From DATBGO01 sp963840095 (GTDB lineage: Bacteria > Actinomycetota > Actinomycetes > Streptosporangiales > Streptosporangiaceae), in the NCBI GenBank assembly GCA_963840095.1, contig CAWIXN010000012.1, forward strand, positions 496,001 to 560,000: a DNA stretch of 64,000 nucleotides. Reading direction: 5' to 3'. Position numbers and translations under genes: made by a program. The notes beneath the pieces were generated by a model, which was not told the origin of the DNA, did no database searches, and was given only the letters and a program-made list of their open reading frames with translations. Below are positions 1-8,358 of this stretch, in pieces (positions within the stretch are counted from its first letter, which is position 1; every line of letters begins with the position of its first letter).

Positions 1-1931
1 GTCGGCTCGGCCTCCAGCCGGTCGCCCGACCGCTCACGCCGCTGCAGGCCGACGGCCGGGGCGAGATCGAGGAGGATGGTCAGGTCCGGCGTCAGGCCGC
101 CGGTCGCCCACTCGTTCAGCGTGGCCACTTCGCTCACCGGCAGCAGCCGGCCCGCTCCCTGATACGCGAGCGAGGAATCCACGTACCTGTCCGTGACCAC
201 GACCGCGCCGCACTCGAGTGCCGGGCGGATAACCGAGTCGACGTGCTCGGCCCGGTCGGCCGCGTACATCAGCGTCTCAGATCGGGCTGACAGGCCGGTA
301 TGCGCGGTGTCGAGCAGCAGGGCGCGCAGCCGCATCCCGACCTTGGTCGCGCCCGGCTCCTGCGTGGCCACCACGTCGTAACCCTGGTCGCGCAGCCAGA
401 TGGCCAGCAGCCGGGCCTGGGTGGACTTGCCCGCTCCCTCGCCGCCCTCCAGCGCGAGCAGCAGCCCGCTTCTCGCGGCCGGCCGGCTGCCGTTGGTATG
501 CGCGGCCACGGGCCCGGGCAGGAAGGGCTCCCCGCGGAAGGCCGAGGCCAGGTCCGCCAGCAGCGGTACCCCCCGGCGGTCATCCATCTGCCGGTAGGAG
601 ACGATGCCGAGCACCAGTGCGACTGCGGCGCCGAGCAGCAGCACGAAGTTGATGCCCACGTCGGCGTAGCGGACATTGCCCAGCCGCACCGTGGCCGAGC
701 CGGTGGTGGCGCGGACCGCGGCACTGAGCCCCGCCGCCAGGACCGCCGCGACCGGGATCACCGCGAAGAGGATGACCCGGATGGCCGACTGCAGGAAGGC
801 GAACGTCCGGCCCCGGGTGTCGTCGTCCACCTCCAGCCCGATGATGGTGTAACCGGTCACATAGGCGGTCCCGGCGCACGATCCCAGCGCCACGACCAGG
901 ATGGTGACCACCACGAGGTTCGGGATCAGGGCGATCAGGACCAGCATGGCCGCCGCGAAGCCGATGGTGAGGCCGAACAGCCGGCGGCGGGAGAAGCCGC
1001 GCAGTACCCGCAGGCCGACCACCATGCCGAGGGCGATCCCTACGAAGATCGCAGAGAAGACCACCCCCCAGCCCGCGTCGCCGCCGTGCAGCGTGTAGGT
1101 CACGTAGGACCGCCCGAGGCCCACGATCACCCCGGCGGCCGCGAACGCGCCGACCAGGCCGATGACGATTCCGCGTACCACCGGGTTCCGGCCGATGAAC
1201 CGCCAGCCGTTCCAGATGGCCGTGGCCACCGACGGCTCGGAGACCTCGGCCCGGGGGCGGCGCTGCCCGATCTCCCTGAGCGTGAAGACCGTCAGAGCAG
1301 AGACCACGAAGGTCGCGGCGTTGAAGTACAGTGCCAGGTCGACCTGGTTGGCGTTGGCGAAATAGTGCGAAATCGAGCTCAGGGCCGTGCTGACCATCGC
1401 GAGCAGGCTGAAGACCAGCCCGGCGATCGGGGCGGTGCCGTACGTGGAGAACAGGCTCAGCTGATTGGCCTGCTCGAGCCGGTCCGGCGGCACCAGGTTC
1501 GGGATCACCGCGTCCTTGGCCGGCGTCCAGAACAGCGAGGCGCAGGAGGCCAGGAACTGCACGATGTACATCCAGGTCAGCTTGTTGACCAGGCCGAGCG
1601 ACAGGTTGACCGGGATGGACAGGTACAGCACCGCGCGCAGCACATCGCCGACGATCATGTTCAGCCGCCGGTCGAACCGGTCGGCGACCGCGCCGGCCAG
1701 CGGGCCGAGCAGGAGCGCGGGAAGCAGCGAGGTCAGCCAGACGCCGCTGACCGCGGTCACCTGCGCGGTGGAGCCGTGCCCCCCGGTGAGCCGGAACGCC
1801 AGCGCCGTCAGCGCCAGCAGGCTCAGCCAGTCCCCCAGGCTGGACAGCGAGCCAGCCACCCAAAGCCGCCGAAACGGCTTGATGGACAGCGCGCCGCCGC
1901 GGCCGCCACCCAAAGGGGATCTAAAGTTCAC
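1..1931 (-). CDS. tmk: MFS transporter-thymidylate kinase fusion (3' end beyond window)
   Basis: Reading from a GTG at 1931 toward the window edge gives about 643 residues. Residues about 15-440 hold a 12-helix MFS-type membrane domain beginning FRRLWVAGSLSSLGDW. A thymidylate kinase domain follows, with a P-loop EGGEGAGKST near residue 495 and the DRY motif (VVTDRYVDSS) of dTMP kinases. The kinase converts dTMP to dTDP; the transporter half has no known substrate. This fusion next to topA is characteristic of actinobacteria. The last roughly 60 residues lie outside the window. The GTG start is the first in-frame start before the MFS domain, so the exact start is moderately sure. Confidence 0.9.
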   Translation of the reverse strand, partial: MNFRSPLGGGRGGALSIKPFRRLWVAGSLSSLGDWLSLLALTALAFRLTGGHGSTAQVTAVSGVWLTSLLPALLLGPLAGAVADRFDRRLNMIVGDVLRAVLYLSIPVNLSLGLVNKLTWMYIVQFLASCASLFWTPAKDAVIPNLVPPDRLEQANQLSLFSTYGTAPIAGLVFSLLAMVSTALSSISHYFANANQVDLALYFNAATFVVSALTVFTLREIGQRRPRAEVSEPSVATAIWNGWRFIGRNPVVRGIVIGLVGAFAAAGVIVGLGRSYVTYTLHGGDAGWGVVFSAIFVGIALGMVVGLRVLRGFSRRRLFGLTIGFAAAMLVLIALIPNLVVVTILVVALGSCAGTAYVTGYTIIGLEVDDDTRGRTFAFLQSAIRVILFAVIPVAAVLAAGLSAAVRATTGSATVRLGNVRYADVGINFVLLLGAAVALVLGIVSYRQMDDRRGVPLLADLASAFRGEPFLPGPVAAHTNGSRPAARSGLLLALEGGEGAGKSTQARLLAIWLRDQGYDVVATQEPGATKVGMRLRALLLDTAHTGLSARSETLMYAADRAEHVDSVIRPALECGAVVVTDRYVDSSLAYQGAGRLLPVSEVATLNEWATGGLTPDLTILLDLAPAVGLQRRERSGDRLEAEP

Positions 1932-2106
1932 GGCGCCAGGGTATCGGCAGAACGGCCCGCTTACCCATCAGCCGACACGAAGGCATCACCAGCGGCTCGC
2001 CCGCCGCTCGCCCGCAGGCGGGCGGGAGCGGCCGGCTTCGCTGATCTGCCGGACGAGCTGTGCGCCGAGCTTGCCGACGAGCTCGAACTGCATCGTGCTG
2101 CGGGCC

Positions 2107-4974
2107 TCAGGCCTTCTTGCCGCGCGTACCCGCCGACCCTGCGGCCGGCTTCGTGGCCCTGGGCTTAGCGGTCGCCGATTTCGCCGCCGCCGATTTCGCG
2201 GTCGCCGATTTCGCCGCCACCGGCTTCGCGGTCGCCGATTTCGCCGCCGCCGGCTTCGCCGCCGCCCGCGGGGTCCGGGCCGCTCCGGCGGCCTTGCGGC
2301 GCGGCGCGGGCGCGGCCGACCTGCGCTCGGCTAGCAGCTCGATCGCGCGCTGGGCCGAGATCGACTCCGGAAGATCGCCCTTGCGCAGCGAGGCGTTGGT
2401 CTCGCCATCAGTGACGTAAGGCCCCCAGCGGCCCTCCCTGAGCACGATCGCCTTGCCGCTGGCCGGATCCGCCCCCAGCTCGCGCAGGGGCGGGGCCGCC
2501 GCGGCGCGTGCGGCCCGGCCGCGGGGCTTGGGCTGGGCGAACATCTCCTTCGCCTGCTCCAGGGTGACCGTGAACATCTGCTCCTCGGTCTCCAGCGAGC
2601 GGCTGTCCGCACCCTTTTTCACATAAGGGCCATAACGACCGTTCTGCGCGGTCACCACCTCGCCGTCGAGCTCGCCAAGGGTGCGCGGCAAGGTGAGCAG
2701 CCGCAGCGCGTCATCCAGCGTCACGCTGTCCAGGTCCATCGACTTCAGCAGCGAGGCCGATCGCGGCTTCACCGAGGTGGCGGCGTCCTCGCCGAGCTGC
2801 TCAGTGACATACGGCCCGTACCTGCCCGCCTTGGCGATGATCGTCGTGCCGGTCTCCGGATCGGTGCCGAGCACCTTGTCCCCGCTCGGCCGGTTCAGCA
2901 GCTCGGTGGCGAACTCGGGCGTCAGCTCGTCGGGCGCGGTGCCCTCGGGCACGTTGGCCCGCTGTCCGTCGCGCTCCAGGTACGGGCCGTACCTGCCCAC
3001 CCGGACCACGATGTCGGTGCCGACCAGCGGGAACGAGCTGACGGCCCGAGCGTCGATATCGCTCAGGTCACTGACCAGCTCCTTGAGGCCCTCCTCGCCA
3101 TCGGCCCCGAAGTAGAACCGGCGCAGCCAGGGCACCCGGGCCGCCTCGCCCGCGGCGATCTCGTCGAGGGCCGCCTCCATCCGCGCGGTGAAGTCGTAGT
3201 CGACCAGCTGGGCAAAATGCTGCTCGAGCAGGGTGACCACGGCGAACGCCACGAACGAAGGAACAAGCGCGGTGCCCTTCTTGAACACGTAACCGCGGTC
3301 CAGGATGGTGCCGATGATCGAGGCGTAGGTGGACGGCCGGCCGATTTCCCGGTCCTCGAGTTCCTTGATCAGCGACGCCTCGGTGTAGCGGGCCGGGGGC
3401 CTGGTGGCGTGGTCGGCGGCGGCCAGGCTGAGCGCGGTCAGCGGATCGCCCTCGGCGAGCGCGGGCAGGCGGCGCTGGTTGTCATCGAGCTCGGCATCCG
3501 GGTCGTCGGCGCCCTCCACATAGGCCTTCAGGAATCCATAGAAACTGATTACCTTGCCGGAGGCGGCGAACTCCGCCTGCTCCCCGGTGGCTGACGCGCC
3601 GGTCACCCGGACCGAGACCGACTCGCCGGTGGCGTCCTTCATCTGCGAGGCCACCGTGCGCTTCCAGACCAGCTCGTACAGGCGCAGCTCGTCTCCGTGC
3701 AGGCCGACCTGGGCCGGGGTGCGGAAGGCATCGCCGGCCGGGCGGATCGCTTCGTGGGCCTCCTGAGCGCTCTTGACCTTGCTGGCATACAGGCGCGGGG
3801 CGTCCGGGACGTACTCATCGCCGTACAGCTCGCGGGCCTGTCTCCTGGCGGCCGAGATCGCGGTCTGGGACAGCGTGGTGGAGTCCGTCCGCATATAGGT
3901 GATGTGGCCGTTCTCATAGAGCCGCTGTGCGACCTGCATCGCATACTTGGCCGAGAAGCCGAGCTTGCGGGAGGCCTCCTGCTGCAGCGTCGTGGTCCGG
4001 AACGGGGCGTACGGCGAGCGACGGTACGGCTTGCGCTCGACCGACGAGACGGCAAAGCTCGCATCGGCCAGCCGGTCGGCGAGCCCCGCGGCCGCCGCGC
4101 CGTCGAGGTGCAGGATGTCGGCGGACTTCAGCTCGCCCGTCGGGCTGAAGTCACGGCCCTGCGCTACCCGGCGGCCGTCGACCGCCACCAGCGCCGCAGG
4201 GAACGACGATACGTCGTCGGCGTCCGCCGCCTTAGCGGTGTCGGGCGCCGAGTGCCGCACCGTGCCGAAGACGGCTTCCAGATCCCAGTACCGTGCGGCA
4301 CGGAAGGCGATCCGCTCCCGCTCGCGGTCCACCACCAGCCGCACGGCGACTGACTGCACCCGTCCGGCGGACAGCTGTGGCATGACCTTCTTCCACAGCA
4401 CGGGCGAGACCTCGTAACCGTAAAGCCGGTCCAGGACCCGGCGGGTCTGGTAGGCCTCGACCAGCCCGTTGTCCATTTCCCTCGGGTTAGCCACGGCCTG
4501 GGCGATCGCCTCAGGAGTAATTTCGTGAAAGACCATCCGGTGGGCGGGGACTTTGGGCTTGAGCTCTTCCAGCAGGTGCCAGGCGATGGCCTCGCCCTCG
4601 CGGTCCTCGTCAGTGGCGAGCAGGAGTTCGTCCGCATCCTTCAGCAGGTGCTTGAGCTTGGAGACCTGCTGCCGCTTGTCGGAATTGACCACGTATAGAG
4701 GCTCAAAGTCGTGATCCACGTCGACACCGAGCCGGGCCCAGGCCTCTTTGCGGTATTTGGTAGGTATTTCAGCCGCTTTATCTGGCATGTCGCGGATGTG
4801 GCCGATACTTGATTCGACGACGTAGCCTTTGCCGAGGTACCCGGCAATTGTGCGTGCCTTGGCCGGCGACTCGACAATAACGAGCCGCCTGCGGCCGTTC
4901 CCGGCTGCCGCGCCGTCAGCCTTAACTTCTTTGGCGGCTGAACCTGTCCTTGCTGCCACGCTCTTCATCCTCAC
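2107..4974 (-). CDS. topA: DNA topoisomerase I (type IA)
   Basis: This 955-residue type IA topoisomerase relaxes negative supercoils through a transient tyrosyl-DNA bond. The Toprim domain begins RRLVIVESPAKA near residue 28. The active-site tyrosine sits in the TYMRTDSTTL motif near residue 360. Four C-terminal repeats each carry a GRYGPY or GRWGPY signature. The last 70-80 residues are a low-complexity Lys/Ala tail (AAK, ATAK units) of the kind that binds DNA in actinobacterial TopA. The gene lies upstream of the MFS-tmk fusion on the same strand with a gap of about 175 bp. Identity is secure; an ATG two codons downstream is an alternative start. Confidence 0.97.
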   Translation of the reverse strand: MRMKSVAARTGSAAKEVKADGAAAGNGRRRLVIVESPAKARTIAGYLGKGYVVESSIGHIRDMPDKAAEIPTKYRKEAWARLGVDVDHDFEPLYVVNSDKRQQVSKLKHLLKDADELLLATDEDREGEAIAWHLLEELKPKVPAHRMVFHEITPEAIAQAVANPREMDNGLVEAYQTRRVLDRLYGYEVSPVLWKKVMPQLSAGRVQSVAVRLVVDRERERIAFRAARYWDLEAVFGTVRHSAPDTAKAADADDVSSFPAALVAVDGRRVAQGRDFSPTGELKSADILHLDGAAAAGLADRLADASFAVSSVERKPYRRSPYAPFRTTTLQQEASRKLGFSAKYAMQVAQRLYENGHITYMRTDSTTLSQTAISAARRQARELYGDEYVPDAPRLYASKVKSAQEAHEAIRPAGDAFRTPAQVGLHGDELRLYELVWKRTVASQMKDATGESVSVRVTGASATGEQAEFAASGKVISFYGFLKAYVEGADDPDAELDDNQRRLPALAEGDPLTALSLAAADHATRPPARYTEASLIKELEDREIGRPSTYASIIGTILDRGYVFKKGTALVPSFVAFAVVTLLEQHFAQLVDYDFTARMEAALDEIAAGEAARVPWLRRFYFGADGEEGLKELVSDLSDIDARAVSSFPLVGTDIVVRVGRYGPYLERDGQRANVPEGTAPDELTPEFATELLNRPSGDKVLGTDPETGTTIIAKAGRYGPYVTEQLGEDAATSVKPRSASLLKSMDLDSVTLDDALRLLTLPRTLGELDGEVVTAQNGRYGPYVKKGADSRSLETEEQMFTVTLEQAKEMFAQPKPRGRAARAAAAPPLRELGADPASGKAIVLREGRWGPYVTDGETNASLRKGDLPESISAQRAIELLAERRSAAPAPRRKAAGAARTPRAAAKPAAAKSATAKPVAAKSATAKSAAAKSATAKPRATKPAAGSAGTRGKKA

Positions 4975-5158
4975 ATCCGCGGTCGCCCAGGAGGGTACCG
5001 CAGGCGGCCCACGCTAGCGCCGACACTACGGCTACTGCGCAAACCGCTACCACCCGGTCCTCGTCGTCCGCCCCCATGGCGGCCGTCCGCGGGCCTGGTC
5101 CCCTCCCATCAAACCCGCCAGGGCTGGCCCGGTGTTCCCGCCGGGGTAAGCGCCGGTG

Positions 5159-5340
5159 TTCCGGCCAGGCCAACGCCGGTGTTCCGGCCACGTCAAGCCC
5201 GGTTTCCGGCCAGGCCAACGCCGGTGTTCCGGCCACGTCAAGCCCGGATTCCGGCCAGGCCATGCCCAGTGTTTCCGCCCGGCCTGGTCTCGCCGTTCGG
5301 CAAGCCCGGCGTTTCGGCCAAGCCAAGCCAAGCCAAGATG
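5159..5340. repeat. 45-bp tandem repeat (minisatellite) upstream of DUF5703 gene
   Basis: A 45-bp unit starting TTCCGGCCAGGCCAACGCCG occurs at 5159-5203 and 5204-5248, and starts a third time at 5249 before diverging. Each unit is itself two related half-units beginning TTCCGGCCA. Imperfect copies continue on both sides. Several reading frames stay open across it only because the unit length is a multiple of three; none looks like a real protein. Confidence 0.8.
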
Positions 5341-5402
5341 TTTCTGCCATCCCCGGATGCGTTTGTCCAACTAGGAGTGAACCACTGCCGAAGTCGAGCA
5401 CA

Positions 5403-5618
5403 ATGAAGGTGATGGCTGAGTACTCCTACCTTGTGCTATATCTACCGCGCGGCACGCCCAGGGAGGTGGCCAGGCGCATGCTGACTGACCACGCCGAGTA
5501 CGGGCGCTGGGAACTTGCCCGTGTCGCCTTGAGCGCCGACGGCAGCGGGAAGGCGACGCTGCGGCGGCAGATCATTCGTCCTGCCCGGACGTTGCCGCGG
5601 CGGCTCCCGGCCCCGTAG
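5403..5618 (+). CDS. DUF5703 family small protein
   Basis: The product has 71 residues and matches the compact actinobacterial DUF5703 pattern: an N-terminal aromatic strand (AEYSYLVLYLPRGT), then LTDHAEYGRWELARV, then a basic end (LRRQIIRPART). Its function is unknown. It is transcribed divergently from topA. The start could be the ATG at 5403 or the ATG at 5412 (MAEYSY), which is closer to where family members begin; neither has ideal spacing to a ribosome binding site. Family assignment is from recognition of the conserved HAEYGRWELAR core. Confidence 0.8.
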   Translation: MKVMAEYSYLVLYLPRGTPREVARRMLTDHAEYGRWELARVALSADGSGKATLRRQIIRPARTLPRRLPAP

Positions 5619-5936
5619 ACCGCGAGTCCCGGCCGTCTACCCCGCGGCCTCGGCGCGATCCCGCGGCCTCGGCGCGCGACCCTGTGGCGTGGGCGCACGG
5701 CGTGTGCCCGCCTGTCCCCGACCTGGCCGCTCTTGGCGCAGTTGCGCACCAGCATGCCCTTGCGCGCCGCCCGTGCCCCGAGCCTCCCCGGGTCTTCGGA
5801 TACCCATCAGATGGTTACCTGGACGTCGGGTAAGCCCCCCGCGCCGCGGGCGACGCGCAAGGAGTAATGGTCGGCCACCCGCCACGCTAGGCAGCGACTA
5901 TGCGGCGTGGCGGCTGACCGCTCGGCTGCGGCCGAG
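5619..5936. other. Intergenic, no gene supported
   Basis: GC-rich spacer between DUF5703 and the convergent small membrane protein gene. It has a short direct repeat (CCGCGGCCTCGGCGCG twice near 5642-5670). No reading frame here shows family features. Confidence 0.5.
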
Positions 5937-6506
5937 TCAGACTGCTCGCGAAGCTGATCCGGCGCTCAGCAGGGTGCCGCTGGCGAACAGGCCGCTCATC
6001 CGGCTGCCGAAGGTGGCGGGTGGCGCCGCGTGCTTCGGCGCACTGCGCCGGGACTCCTGCCGCGGCTGCCGGATGGGGCTGCCTTCCCCGAGCCGGTGCC
6101 GACTCCGATAGCCGACTGCATTATCGCCGTCCTCAGACCAGTCGACCGCGCGGCCTTCCTGGTGCGGGTTCCCGCGCCCCTGATCAGGCGCCCGGTCGTG
6201 GCCCGGAACCTGCCGACCGCGCTCAAGCTCGAACTTCTCCGCCGCCAGAAAGTACCTGCGCCAGTCGGCGGACGGCATGACCGCATCATCAGCTACCATC
6301 GCACGGTCCGCATCGTCCGCCCCCCGGCCAGTTCGCTTCCTGGCCCGTCCCGGTGCGGTGATCATGGTGACGCAAGCGCCCGACAACAGCGCGCCGATGA
6401 CGAACCCGTCCACGGTGCCGGTCCCGATGGCCGGGACCAGCCCGGCTCCGAAGCCGGTCGCGAAGGCGGCCTGCTTTACCGCCAGCACGGCCCACGCACT
6501 CATCAT
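5937..6506 (-). CDS. Small predicted membrane protein, unknown function
   Basis: The 189-residue product starts with two hydrophobic stretches (about residues 3-25 and 30-52), separated by a Gly-rich turn, so it probably has two membrane helices. A polar, basic tail follows, ending in a Ser/Ala-rich stretch that includes the phrase FGSRMSGLF. The start is supported by AAGGAG ending just before tandem ATGs at 6506, preceded by AT-rich promoter-like DNA at 6510-6545. I do not recognise the family. The hydrophobic N-terminus and strong ribosome binding site argue for a real gene; the tail is less certain. Confidence 0.6.
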   Translation of the reverse strand: MMSAWAVLAVKQAAFATGFGAGLVPAIGTGTVDGFVIGALLSGACVTMITAPGRARKRTGRGADDADRAMVADDAVMPSADWRRYFLAAEKFELERGRQVPGHDRAPDQGRGNPHQEGRAVDWSEDGDNAVGYRSRHRLGEGSPIRQPRQESRRSAPKHAAPPATFGSRMSGLFASGTLLSAGSASRAV

Positions 6507-7035
6507 GTGCTCCTTGCCATTATTACGTTCTGTTCTTGCTAATTAACAGATGGCTGCTGACCAGCAGCGTGCTGTGGACTGAATAGGTCTTCATGGCCTA
6601 TCAGCGCACCAATGCGGGGCGGTAACGGGCGGTCACGGCCGGACCAGGCGCCGCGGGGACGCCGCCGGCCGTGACCGCATGAGCGGGCCGTAGCCCGCTG
6701 CCGGCTCTCCGAGGATCAAGCAACCCAGGTACCAGGCCCTCGCGCCAGGCCCGGCACCTTGCCGCCACGGCTCAGCGCGGCCGCCCGGTGACGGCAACGG
6801 GACCCTTACCTGTTCCGGCGACACAGGCGACCCTCCTCGTCGATGCCGGCCTAGTGCTCGGCCGCCGACCGGGGAGTTATTGGCAGGGGCACCCCCCGAA
6901 AGGCAGCCTCGCACAGTGAGTAACCATATCACTACTCATTGTGCGCGACTACTAACTGCCGAAACAAAGGGCCGGGTACAGACACCTCCCGGGTCGTCCG
7001 TCCCTGGTCCTATCGTCCTGACCTGGGATGACGAG
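6507..7035. other. Intergenic region with one palindrome
   Basis: No supported gene lies here. The interval contains the AT-rich promoter region of the small membrane protein gene (6507-6560) and the isolated palindrome described separately at 6911-6944. Confidence 0.5.
6911..6944. promoter_or_regulatory. Operator-like inverted repeat
   Basis: Arms GCACAGTGAGTA (6911-6922) and TACTCATTGTGC (6933-6944) match at 11 of 12 positions around a 10-bp AT-rich spacer. The size and symmetry fit the site of a dimeric HTH repressor better than a terminator, because there is no GC stem or T tract. No gene starts immediately beside it, so its target is unknown. Confidence 0.45.
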
Positions 7036-8358
7036 CTAGCAGCGAGAGAGGAAACCGTCCAGGACCCGGACGCCGAACGCAAGCGCGGCCACCGGAACCC
7101 GCTCATCCACGCCGTGGAACATGCCCGCGAAGTCAAGCTCAGGGGGCAGCCGGAGCGGGGCGAACCCGAAGCACCTGATGCCGAGCCTGGAGAACGACTT
7201 CGCGTCGGTGCCGCCGGACAGGCAGTAAGGAACGATCCGCGACTGCGGGTCCTCGTCGAGCAGCGCGGTGGTCATCGCTGCGCACAGGTCACCGTCGAAC
7301 GTGGTCTCGAGCGCGATGTCGCGGTGGACCCACTCCCTGACCACGCCCGGCCCGAGCAGGCTGTCGATCTCGGCGAGGAAGTCCTCCTCGTGCCCGGGCA
7401 GGAACCGGCCGTCTACCTGGGCGGTGGCCACCTGCGGCACGACGTTGATCTTGTAGCCCGCGGACAGCATGGTCGGGTTGGCGGTGCTGGTCAGCGTGGC
7501 CCCCACCAGGCGGGAGATCGGCCCGAGCTGGGCGACCGCGTCCCGGCACCCGTTATCACTGAACTCGATGCCGAGAGCGGCGCAAGCCTCGGAGAGGAAG
7601 GCCCGCACGGCGGGCGTCAGCTGGATCGGCCAGGAATGCCTGCCGATCCTGGCCACCGTCTCGGCCAGTTCGGTGACGGCGTTGTCGGAGTTCAGCATCG
7701 AGCCGTGCCCGGCCGTGCCGCGGGCTTTCAGCCGCATCCAGGCCATCCCCTTCTCGGCCACTTGGACCAGGTACAGGCGCTGTCCCCCGATGGTCGCGCT
7801 GAAGCCGCCCACCTCGCCGATCGCCTCGGTTACGCCGTCGAAAAGGTCCGGGTGGTTGTCCACCAGCCAGCGTGCGCCGTAGCTGCCGCCCGCCTCCTCG
7901 TCCGCGAGAAAGGCCAGCACGACATCGCGCGGTGGCCGGCGGCCTTCCCTGTGCCGCTGCCTGACCACGGCCAGGATCATCGCGTCCATGTCCTTCATGT
8001 CCACCGCGCCGCGGCCCCAGACGCAGTCATCAGCGATCTCGCCGGAGAACGGGTGCACCTGCCAGTCCGCGGCATCGGCGGGCACCACATCGAGATGACC
8101 GTGGATGAGCAGGGCCGGCCTCGAGGAATCCTCGCCTGCGATCCTGGTTACGACGCTGGCCCGGCCCGGGTGAGATTCCAGAATCGTCGGCTCCAGGCCA
8201 ACCTCGGCGAGCAGCGCCGCGACGTGCTCGGCTGCCTTGCGCTCTCCGGGGCCAGAGTGGTCCCCCGGATTAGTGGTGTCGATCCTGATGAGGTCACTGG
8301 CCAGGGCGGCGACCTCGTCCCGGCCGGAGACGCCGCTGGCGGCCTGATTCTGGGTCAT
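7036..8358 (-). CDS. M20 family metallopeptidase / amidohydrolase
   Basis: The 440-residue protein has the M20 architecture. HGHLDVVP near residue 88 and GRGAVDMKDMD near residue 118 supply metal ligands. DEEAGG near residue 152 supplies the catalytic glutamate, and a dimerisation insert carries GTAGHGS. The family hydrolyses peptides or N-acyl amino acids with two zinc ions in the cytoplasm; the exact substrate cannot be read from sequence. It ends the core stretch just upstream of the tRNA-Leu integration site. Length and motifs are complete. Confidence 0.93.
   Translation of the reverse strand: MTQNQAASGVSGRDEVAALASDLIRIDTTNPGDHSGPGERKAAEHVAALLAEVGLEPTILESHPGRASVVTRIAGEDSSRPALLIHGHLDVVPADAADWQVHPFSGEIADDCVWGRGAVDMKDMDAMILAVVRQRHREGRRPPRDVVLAFLADEEAGGSYGARWLVDNHPDLFDGVTEAIGEVGGFSATIGGQRLYLVQVAEKGMAWMRLKARGTAGHGSMLNSDNAVTELAETVARIGRHSWPIQLTPAVRAFLSEACAALGIEFSDNGCRDAVAQLGPISRLVGATLTSTANPTMLSAGYKINVVPQVATAQVDGRFLPGHEEDFLAEIDSLLGPGVVREWVHRDIALETTFDGDLCAAMTTALLDEDPQSRIVPYCLSGGTDAKSFSRLGIRCFGFAPLRLPPELDFAGMFHGVDERVPVAALAFGVRVLDGFLSRC

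Noticed and set aside
580..1863. 427-codon minus-strand frame inside the MFS-tmk gene
   Set aside because: It is out of frame with the MFS and kinase motifs and is Arg/Pro/Gly-rich junk.
300..2168. Long 622-codon open frame on the plus strand
   Set aside because: It lies antisense to the MFS-tmk fusion, has a His/Asp/Arg/Gly-rich composition typical of GC-skewed antisense frames, and shows no family motif.
5130..5340. CRISPR array
   Set aside because: The repeats are contiguous without unique spacers and no cas genes are present. No other region of the window shows repeat-spacer structure.
5047..5401. Overlapping frames across the 45-bp repeats
   Set aside because: They stay open only because the repeat unit is a multiple of three; the repeated Trp-Pro/Arg strings do not look like a protein.
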